A stretch of DNA of 38,274 nucleotides, taken from contig CATKXN010000011.1 in assembly GCA_949840605.1 (NCBI GenBank), positions 1 through 38,274 of the forward strand, read 5' to 3'. Positions within the stretch are counted from its first letter, which is position 1; every line of letters starts with the position of its first letter. The stretch comes from an uncultured Alistipes sp. (GTDB taxonomy: Bacteria; Bacteroidota; Bacteroidia; Bacteroidales; Rikenellaceae). A program made the position numbers and the translations under genes. Of the stretch, positions 33,407 through 38,274 are shown piece by piece. The notes under the pieces are model-generated. The model was given only the letters and a program-made list of their open reading frames with translations. It made no database searches and had not been told where the DNA came from.

Positions 33407-33440
33407 CCCGGCTAAGAGCCGGGCTTTAGGGGCAATGCCC
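33405..33440 (+). repeat. Hairpin element, copy 2 (overlaps leuS stop)
   Basis: AGCCCGGCT-AAG-AGCCGGGCT (33405-33425) is a 9-bp perfect hairpin whose first two bases belong to the leuS TAG stop. The tail TTTAGGGGCAATGCC resembles the tails of the other copies (TTTAGGGCGATGGCAGG, TTTAGAGGGCGACGGCAGG). It may also serve as the leuS terminator, though no U-run follows. Confidence 0.7.
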
Positions 33441-33503
33441 GGATATTAAGTATCATGCCCTAACAATGTGCTTCCACCGCCTAAAAGCCGTTTCTTAAAC
33501 GGC
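33441..33503 (-). repeat. Hairpin element, reverse-oriented copy (copy 7)
   Basis: GCCGTTT-CTT-AAACGGC (33487-33503) read on the minus strand is GCCGTTT-AAG-AAACGGC, nearly identical to the copy after prfA. Its minus-strand tail TTTTAGGCGGTGGAAG also matches that copy. With copy 2 it forms an inverted pair spanning 33405-33503, similar in layout to REPIN elements. Confidence 0.6.
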
Positions 33504-33534
33504 CCTCGGCGGGGGCTTAACAAACAATACACGA

Positions 33535-34404
33535 ATGAAAAAGGCCTTATTCCTTTTCGCTTCATTTTTGCTTATGAGCGCATCCGCTTCCGCCAAAGAC
33601 TACGGACAGACCCTGACGGTCCGCATCTGGGACAACGCCTCGGCGCCCCACAGCAACGGCATCGACACGCCGGAGACGGAAACAGAGCCCAACCGGCTCA
33701 GAAACACCTCCGACGCCGAACTCTACATCTTCCCGGCCGACACGGCCAAAGCCACCGGACAAGCCGTCGTGATCTGCCCCGGAGGCGGTTACGGACTGCT
33801 GGCCATCGACCACGAAGGCTATGAAGTGGCGCAATGGCTCGCCGCGAACGGCATCACCGGCGCGGTGCTGAAATACCGCATGCCCAACCACCGTCCCGAA
33901 GTGCCGTTGGAGGATGCCGAGCAGGCCCTGCGCATCATGCGCGGCAACGCGCCGGGCGCCGAAGGCTTCACCTGCCCGCAGGTCGGCATCGCCGGATTCT
34001 CGGCCGGAGGCCACCTCGCGGCGATGGCCTCGACGATCGGCAGCGTCCGTCCGGACTTCTCGATCCTTTTCTACCCGGTCATCTCGGCCGTGCGGGGCAA
34101 GCGCCACCAGGGATCGTTCATCAACCTGCTGAGCGCGGAGCGCACTCCCGAGCAGGACGCGGCCTACTCGCTGGAAAACCGCGTGACCGAAGCCACGCCC
34201 CCGACACTGCTGCTGCTCTCCGACGACGACAAGAGCGTGCCCCCGGTCAACAGCACCTGCTATTACACGGCCCTGAAAGAGCACGGCATCGAAGCCTCGA
34301 TGCACATCTATCCCAAGGGCGGCCACGGCTGGGGCATCCGCCAATCGTTCCGCTACAAGGAGGCCTGGCAGGACGCCCTGCTGGACTGGCTCCGCAAACG
34401 TTAA
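33535..34404 (+). CDS. Secreted alpha/beta-hydrolase, carbohydrate-esterase-like (first of tandem pair)
   Basis: The 289-residue protein has a signal peptide (MKKALFLFASFLLMSASASA) and a single alpha/beta-hydrolase domain. The oxyanion loop is VVICPGGGYG, the nucleophile elbow GFSAGG has Ser156, the acid lies in the LLLLSDDDKSVPP loop, and the His is H264 in GGHGWG. The form is that of BD-FAE/acetyl-xylan-esterase-like enzymes common in gut Bacteroidetes, which remove acetyl or feruloyl groups from glycans. The substrate cannot be told. The next gene, 10 nt downstream, is a close paralog. No promoter of good fit is seen upstream; the hairpin pair at 33405-33503 lies between it and leuS. Confidence 0.88.
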   Translation: MKKALFLFASFLLMSASASAKDYGQTLTVRIWDNASAPHSNGIDTPETETEPNRLRNTSDAELYIFPADTAKATGQAVVICPGGGYGLLAIDHEGYEVAQWLAANGITGAVLKYRMPNHRPEVPLEDAEQALRIMRGNAPGAEGFTCPQVGIAGFSAGGHLAAMASTIGSVRPDFSILFYPVISAVRGKRHQGSFINLLSAERTPEQDAAYSLENRVTEATPPTLLLLSDDDKSVPPVNSTCYYTALKEHGIEASMHIYPKGGHGWGIRQSFRYKEAWQDALLDWLRKR

Positions 34405-34414
34405 GCCGACGGCG

Positions 34415-35278
34415 ATGAAAAAGACCCTCACGGCCGCAGCCGCGGCCCTCATGGCGTTCGCCGCAACGGCGCAGGGACCCGTTGCGACGCTGAAAATCTG
34501 GGACAACGCCACCGCGCCCCACAGCAACGACATCGTCCCCGCCCCCGGGGAGGACCCGGCCCGCACGACCCGTACGACCGAAACCGAACTCTACGTCTAC
34601 CCCGCCGACACGGCCCGCGCTACGGGTCAGGCCGTGGTGATCTGCCCCGGAGGCAGTTACCTGGGGCTGGCCATCGGCCACGAGGGACACGACGTGGCCC
34701 GCTGGCTGTCGCAGAACGGCGTCACGGCCGCAGTACTGAAATACCGCATGCCCAACGGGCATCCCGAGGTGCCTTTGGAGGACGTCCAGCAGGCATTGCG
34801 CATCATGTCGGGCCTCGAAGCGGGCGCCACGGGATTCACCGCCGACAAGGTGGGCATCATGGGCTTCTCGGCCGGCGGCCACCTGGCCGCCACGGCCTCG
34901 ACGCTCGGAACGTTCAAACCCGCCTTCGCGATCCTCTTCTATCCGGTCATCACGGCCGAGCCCGGCAAGGGTCACCAGTTCTCGTTCGACAATCTGCTGG
35001 GAACGGACCGCACGGCCGAACAGTCCGCCTACTACTCGCTCCAGAACCGCGTGACGGAGGCCACGCCCCCGACCCTGCTGCTCCATTCGGACGACGACAC
35101 GGGCGTGCCTGCGGTCAACAGCGCGCTCTACTACGAAGCGCTCAAGGCCCGCGGCGTGAAGGCGTCGATGCACATCTACCCGGTGGGCGAGCACGGCTGG
35201 GGGTTCCGCACGAACTTCCCCTACCACGAAGCCTGGAAAGCCGCCGTGCTGGACTGGCTGCGGGAGGTCAACCGATAA
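34415..35278 (+). CDS. Secreted alpha/beta-hydrolase, carbohydrate-esterase-like (second of tandem pair)
   Basis: The 287-residue protein has a signal peptide (MKKTLTAAAAALMAFAATAQG) and the same catalytic layout as its neighbour: VVICPGGSYLG, GFSAGGHLAA with Ser152, LLHSDDDTGVP, and H260 in GEHGWG. The two proteins align over their whole length, with long shared runs (YRMPN, EVPLED, NRVTEATPPTLLL, ASMHIYP), so this is a tandem gene duplication. The oxyanion loop differs (GGGYG against GGSYL), which may reflect altered substrate preference. A terminator follows at 35286-35325. Confidence 0.88.
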   Translation: MKKTLTAAAAALMAFAATAQGPVATLKIWDNATAPHSNDIVPAPGEDPARTTRTTETELYVYPADTARATGQAVVICPGGSYLGLAIGHEGHDVARWLSQNGVTAAVLKYRMPNGHPEVPLEDVQQALRIMSGLEAGATGFTADKVGIMGFSAGGHLAATASTLGTFKPAFAILFYPVITAEPGKGHQFSFDNLLGTDRTAEQSAYYSLQNRVTEATPPTLLLHSDDDTGVPAVNSALYYEALKARGVKASMHIYPVGEHGWGFRTNFPYHEAWKAAVLDWLREVNR

Positions 35279-35285
35279 ACAAGAC

Positions 35286-35325
35286 GAGAGGGGCGCGCCT
35301 GAGGCATGCCTCTCTTTCGTTTTTT
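35286..35325 (+). terminator. Rho-independent terminator after the esterase pair
   Basis: Stem GAGAGG (35286-35291) with CCTCTC (35309-35314), with inner pairing GCC-TGA-GGC, is followed by a T-rich run (TTTCGTTTTTT, 35315-35325). It begins 7 nt after the stop codon. Confidence 0.8.
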
Positions 35326-35414
35326 CGGAACGCGCATTGCCGTTTGCCGATTATTGGTGTCGTAACGACACTTTTATGGGTCAGAAAGTTTTACCGAATC
35401 TCCTGCGATTCGGT

Positions 35415-35445
35415 TTTGAACTCCTCCGCCTTTTTAGTATCTTTG
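35415..35445 (+). promoter_or_regulatory. Promoter of prfA
   Basis: TTTG (35415-35418), 19 nt, TATCTTTG (35438-35445): an exact Bacteroidetes consensus with ideal spacing. The start codon is at 35464, so the untranslated leader is very short (about 12 nt). Confidence 0.82.
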
Positions 35446-35463
35446 TACCCAAAATAAACATTT

Positions 35464-36552
35464 ATGGCAGACAATACCATATTGAACCGCCTGGACGGTC
35501 TGAAACTCAAATACGAGGAGACGGGGCAGAAACTCACCGACCCCGAAGTCATCGCCGACGTCAAGCAGTTCATCCAGCTCACCAAGGAGTACAAGGAGCT
35601 GGAACCGATCATCGAGACCTCGGAGCGTTACCGCACGGCCGTGGCCAACCTCGCCGAAGCCAAGGACACGCTGGCCACGGACAAGGACGAGGAGATGCGC
35701 GAAATGGCCCGCGAGATGATTGCCGAACTGGAACCCCAGCTGGTACAGATGGAGGAGGAGATCAAACTGCTGCTCATCCCCAAGGACCCGCAGGACTCGA
35801 AGAACGCCATCATGGAGATCCGCGGCGGCACGGGCGGCGACGAGGCGGCGATTTTCGCCGGCGACCTGCTGCGCATGTACACCAAATACATCGAGTCGAA
35901 AGGATGGCGTTACGAGATCACCTCGTCGTCGGAAGGCGCCGTCGGCGGCTTCAAGGAGGTGGTGCTGAAAGTCACGGGCCAGAACGTCTACGGAACGCTC
36001 AAATACGAATCGGGCGTGCACCGCGTGCAGCGCGTGCCGCAGACCGAGACGCAGGGCCGCGTGCACACCTCGGCGGCTTCGGTGGCGGTGCTTCCGGAAG
36101 CCGAGGAGTTCGACGTCGAAATCTCGATGAACGACATCCGCAAGGACATCTTCTGCGCCAGCGGTCCCGGCGGCCAGTCGGTCAACACGACCTATTCGGC
36201 CATCCGCCTGACGCACATCCCGACGGGTATCGTCGTGCAGTGCCAGGACCAGAAATCGCAGCTGAAGAACTTCGACAAGGCATTCGAGGAGCTGCGCACG
36301 CGCGTCTTCAACCTCGAATACTCGAAATACCTCGACGAAATCGCCTCGAAGCGCAAGACGATGGTTTCGACGGGCGACCGCTCGGCCAAGATCCGCACCT
36401 ACAACTACCCGCAGGGGCGCATCACGGACCACCGCATCAACTATACGATCTACAACCTCGCGGCCTTCATGGACGGCGATATTCAGGACTGCATCGACCA
36501 CCTGATCGTGGCCGAGAACGCCGAGCGTCTGAAAGAGAGCGAAGCCCTTTAG
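35464..36552 (+). CDS. prfA: Peptide chain release factor 1
   Basis: The 362-residue protein is a full RF1. The tripeptide region is VQRVPQTETQGRVHTS (PQT at 192-194, the place of the PxT motif that reads UAA/UAG). The catalytic GGQ is at 236-238 in SGPGGQSVNTTYSAIRLTHIPTGIVV, whose Gln is normally methylated by PrmC. No frameshift site is present, as expected for RF1 rather than RF2. It has its own promoter after a terminator, and hairpin copy 3 overlaps the last base of its stop codon. Confidence 0.98.
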   Translation: MADNTILNRLDGLKLKYEETGQKLTDPEVIADVKQFIQLTKEYKELEPIIETSERYRTAVANLAEAKDTLATDKDEEMREMAREMIAELEPQLVQMEEEIKLLLIPKDPQDSKNAIMEIRGGTGGDEAAIFAGDLLRMYTKYIESKGWRYEITSSSEGAVGGFKEVVLKVTGQNVYGTLKYESGVHRVQRVPQTETQGRVHTSAASVAVLPEAEEFDVEISMNDIRKDIFCASGPGGQSVNTTYSAIRLTHIPTGIVVQCQDQKSQLKNFDKAFEELRTRVFNLEYSKYLDEIASKRKTMVSTGDRSAKIRTYNYPQGRITDHRINYTIYNLAAFMDGDIQDCIDHLIVAENAERLKESEAL

Positions 36553-36590
36553 CCGCTTAAGAAACGGCCTTTAGGGCGATGGCAGGACAA
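36552..36590 (+). repeat. Hairpin element, copy 3 (after prfA)
   Basis: GCCGCTT-AAG-AAACGGC (36552-36568) has a 7-bp stem with one C-A mismatch. The tail TTTAGGGCGATGGCAGG follows. The reverse copy at 33487-33503 has the fully paired version (GCCGTTT/AAACGGC). The element starts on the last base of the prfA stop. Confidence 0.65.
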
Positions 36591-36675
36591 CGTGCTTTCG
36601 TTGCTTTCAGAGGCATGGGCAGGAATTCGGGTTTCCGATCCCGATCACGCCCCGGCCATATAAATTGAAAATGCG

Positions 36676-36972
36676 ATGAAGATTCCCGCCGATTTCGACG
36701 CCGAGATTTACGACATCGTCGCGCAGATTCCCGCGGGACGGGTCGCGACCTACGGGCAGCTGGCACGGCTGGCCGGCATGCCCGGTTACGCACGCCGCGT
36801 GGGACGAGCTATGGCCGCGGCTCCGGAGGGGATTCCCTGCCACCGGGTCGTCAGCGCCGCAGGCCGCACGGTCCCCGGATGGACCGCCCAGCGGGAACTG
36901 CTCGAAGCAGAGGGCGTCCGCTTCCGGAACAACGGCTGCGTGGACCTCGCCCATCTAAGAGATGGGTTTTAG
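36676..36972 (+). CDS. Short MGMT-family protein with intact PCHRV motif
   Basis: The 98-residue protein corresponds to the C-terminal DNA-binding domain of O6-alkylguanine-DNA alkyltransferases: YDIVAQIPAGRVATYGQLARLAGMPGYARRVGRAMAAAP, with the helix-turn-helix and Arg finger region, then GIPCHRVVSAAGRTVPGW. The reactive Cys is Cys55 in PCHRV. In alkyltransferase-like (ATL) proteins of similar size this Cys is usually Trp. The protein may therefore repair alkylated guanine or only flag it for excision repair. The N-terminal domain of full Ogt is absent. The last codons (HLRDGF-stop) lie inside hairpin copy 4, so the repeat supplies the end of the protein. Confidence 0.88.
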   Translation: MKIPADFDAEIYDIVAQIPAGRVATYGQLARLAGMPGYARRVGRAMAAAPEGIPCHRVVSAAGRTVPGWTAQRELLEAEGVRFRNNGCVDLAHLRDGF

Positions 36973-37136
36973 AGGGCGACGGCAGGCAACAGCACTCTTC
37001 ATCCGGTTCCCGCCCATCTAAAAGATGGGTTTTAGAGGGCGACGGCAGGCAACAACGCTCTTCATCCGGTTCCCGCCCATCTAAAAGATGGGTTTTAGAG
37101 GGCGACGGCGGGCCGCAGCGCTCTTCATCCGACCGA
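36948..37136 (+). repeat. 63-bp tandem triplication of the hairpin element (copies 4-6)
   Basis: Three head-to-tail units start at 36948, 37011 and 37074, each 63 bp. Each holds CCCATCT-AAR-AGATGGG (36950-36966, 37013-37029, 37076-37092) followed by a tail beginning TTTTAGAGGGCGACGGC and ending near CTCTTCATCCG. Units 1 and 2 are nearly identical; unit 3 diverges in its second half. The first unit overlaps the end of the MGMT-family gene. The units abut without unique spacers, so this is not a CRISPR array. Confidence 0.9.
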
Positions 37137-37201
37137 CAAACGGGTTACGGCAGGCAATATCCAGCCCCCGCCGACCGTTTTGCCTAAAAATGTTTACGGT
37201 T

Positions 37202-37750
37202 ATGAAAAGATACGTCATTCTTCTCCTTCTCCTGTGCTTCGCCGCAGCCGTCCGGGCCGCGACGCCGAAACCCGTGCCGATGTACATCGTCAACGGCAGG
37301 GAGACGACGGAGATCCGCTCGATACCCCCCGAAGACATCGAGAACGTCGAGATGCTCCCCGCCGACGAAGAGACCATCGCCCGTTACGGCCAGCGGGCCG
37401 CGCACGGCGTCATGCTCATCACCCTGCGCTACGACCAGCCCGCGGCTTTCCCCGCCGACTCCACGTTCGACCGCTACATCGCCGGCCGCGTGCGGTGGGA
37501 CGCGAGCGAACCCGCCGCCCGCGTGGTGCTGCGCTACAAGGTCACGCCCGAAGGCGACACCGTCGTCCACCAGGAGCTCGAAGCGACCGACAAACGCCTC
37601 AAACGGCGCGTGCTGAAAGCCGTGGCCGAAGCCCCGCGATGGAAACCGGCCCAAAAGAACGGCCGCCCCATCGAAACCGAAGGCGTGCTGCGCATCCAGC
37701 TCCCCGAGGGAAAGCGCATGCCGCGACCCGTGGAGCTCGTCATCCGATGA
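37202..37750 (+). CDS. Small secreted or anchored protein with plug-like and TonB-C-like segments
   Basis: The start at 37202 (MKRYVILLLLLCFAAAVRAATPKP) is chosen for its signal peptide. The frame is open upstream, but that part lies in the tandem repeat. The protein has 182 residues. After the signal comes a segment like the TonB-receptor plug signature (MYIVNGRETTEIRSIPPEDIENVEMLPADEETIARYGQRAAHGVMLITLR). The second half resembles a TonB C-terminal domain (RVVLRYKVTPEGDTVVHQ, then AVAEAPRWKPAQKNGRPIETEGVLRIQLP). Both motifs occur together in some Bacteroidetes cell-envelope proteins, but no Pro-rich periplasm-spanning linker is present. Function is unknown. The menA gene begins 28 nt after the stop. 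Confidence 0.7.
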   Translation: MKRYVILLLLLCFAAAVRAATPKPVPMYIVNGRETTEIRSIPPEDIENVEMLPADEETIARYGQRAAHGVMLITLRYDQPAAFPADSTFDRYIAGRVRWDASEPAARVVLRYKVTPEGDTVVHQELEATDKRLKRRVLKAVAEAPRWKPAQKNGRPIETEGVLRIQLPEGKRMPRPVELVIR

Positions 37751-37778
37751 AAACCCGCTCAAGGAATCAACCCCCGAT

Positions 37779-38274
37779 ATGAAGACCAACTCCCTTTCCG
37801 CATGGATTCTCGCCGTGAGGCCCTACAGCCTCGGCAATTCCGTGATCCTCGTCCTCGTCGGCTCCGCACTGGCGTGGACCGACGGCGCATTCCACTGGCT
37901 GCCGGCCCTGCTGTGCCTGCTGTTCGCCGTGCTGATGCAGTGCACGGCCAATCTGGTGAACGACCTCTGGGACTTTCTGAAAGGAGCCGACAAACCCGAC
38001 CGGCTGGGGCCCGACCGGGCTTTCGCCAAAGGCTACATCACCCTCCCGGCCATGAAGACCGGCATCGTTGCGTTCACCCTCGCGGCCTGCGCCGCGGGAA
38101 TCGGCCTGCTCGTCTGGGCTCTCCATGCGGACGTCCTCCGCTGCGGCGGCTGGGAGCTCGTCGCCGTGGGCGCCGCGTGCGTCGTCTTCGCCTGGTTCTA
38201 CACCGCCGGTCCCTGGCCCCTGGCCTATCACGGCATGGGCGACGTCGCGGTCATCCTCTTTTTCGGGCTGATCC
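37779..38274 (+). CDS. menA: 1,4-dihydroxy-2-naphthoate polyprenyltransferase, N-terminal part
   Basis: A 165-codon open frame runs off the window edge. MKTNSLSAWILAVRPYSLGNSVILVLVGSALAW is the usual MenA opening (WxxAxRPxSL). The first Asp motif NDLWDFLKGADKPDRLGPDRA (NDxxD...DxxxGxDR) binds magnesium and the polyprenyl diphosphate. The part before the edge (AWFYTAGPWPLAYHGMGDVAVILFFGLI) approaches the second motif of the UbiA fold (YTGGPxPLxYxGLGE-like). MenA joins a polyprenyl chain to DHNA in menaquinone synthesis at the inner membrane. Other UbiA members are possible, but this combination fits MenA best. Confidence 0.9.
   Translation, partial: MKTNSLSAWILAVRPYSLGNSVILVLVGSALAWTDGAFHWLPALLCLLFAVLMQCTANLVNDLWDFLKGADKPDRLGPDRAFAKGYITLPAMKTGIVAFTLAACAAGIGLLVWALHADVLRCGGWELVAVGAACVVFAWFYTAGPWPLAYHGMGDVAVILFFGLI

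Noticed and set aside
36948..37136. Possible CRISPR array from the three regular repeats
   Set aside because: Units are contiguous 63-bp copies without unique spacers, and no cas genes are near.
36879..37187. A 102-codon frame with a threefold 21-residue repeat (RPSKRWVLEGDG units)
   Set aside because: It exists only because the 63-bp DNA repeat is a multiple of three. It overlaps the MGMT-family gene in another frame.

Overview
The window looks like chromosomal DNA of a GC-rich member of the Bacteroidetes, most likely Alistipes or a close Rikenellaceae relative. The reasons are: SusC/SusD-type outer-membrane genes, lipoproteins with Asp-rich starts after the lipobox Cys, promoters of the Bacteroidetes form (TTTG, about 19 nt, TAnnTTTG), almost no Shine-Dalgarno sequences, and the Bacteroidetes gene order of the ribosomal cluster (rpsL-rpsG-fusA-rpsJ without tuf, and secY-map-infA-rpmJ without adk). 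The genus is an inference from style, not from a search.

Region 1 (1-10724): the tail of a rightward membrane-protein gene, then a leftward six-gene operon transcribed from a promoter near 10830-10859: susC, susD, a DUF4843 lipoprotein, a PKD-like lipoprotein, a large zinc metalloprotease and a BACON-type lipoprotein. It resembles a polysaccharide utilisation locus but has a protease where glycoside hydrolases would be, so it probably binds, cuts and imports protein, peptide or glycoprotein material. The susC signal-peptide codons carry a run of nine C, a possible phase-variation switch.

Region 2 (10725-30202): 33 leftward genes forming the fused str-S10-spc-alpha cluster from rpsL to rplQ: 28 ribosomal proteins plus fusA, secY, map, infA and rpoA. 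It starts from a promoter just upstream of rpsL and ends at a strong terminator after rplQ. It is broken once, between rpsN and rpsH, by about 965 bp of non-coding, palindrome-rich DNA. That stretch contains a terminator-like hairpin and a second promoter whose -7 region closely matches the rpsL promoter. L17, L30 and S3 carry long low-complexity C-terminal tails; S4, S14 and L36 are zinc-free forms; SecY has an additional hydrophobic N-terminus.

Region 3 (30203-38274): rightward housekeeping and accessory genes: leuS, two tandem secreted alpha/beta hydrolases, prfA, a short MGMT-family protein, a small secreted protein with plug-like and TonB-C-like segments, and the start of menA. The spaces between these genes hold a family of 17-nt hairpins (7-bp stem, AAR loop) with changing but always complementary stems and a shared tail. 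They often touch the stop codon of the gene before, once form an inverted pair, and once form a 63-bp tandem triplication. This family and the split ribosomal operon are the most unusual parts of the window.
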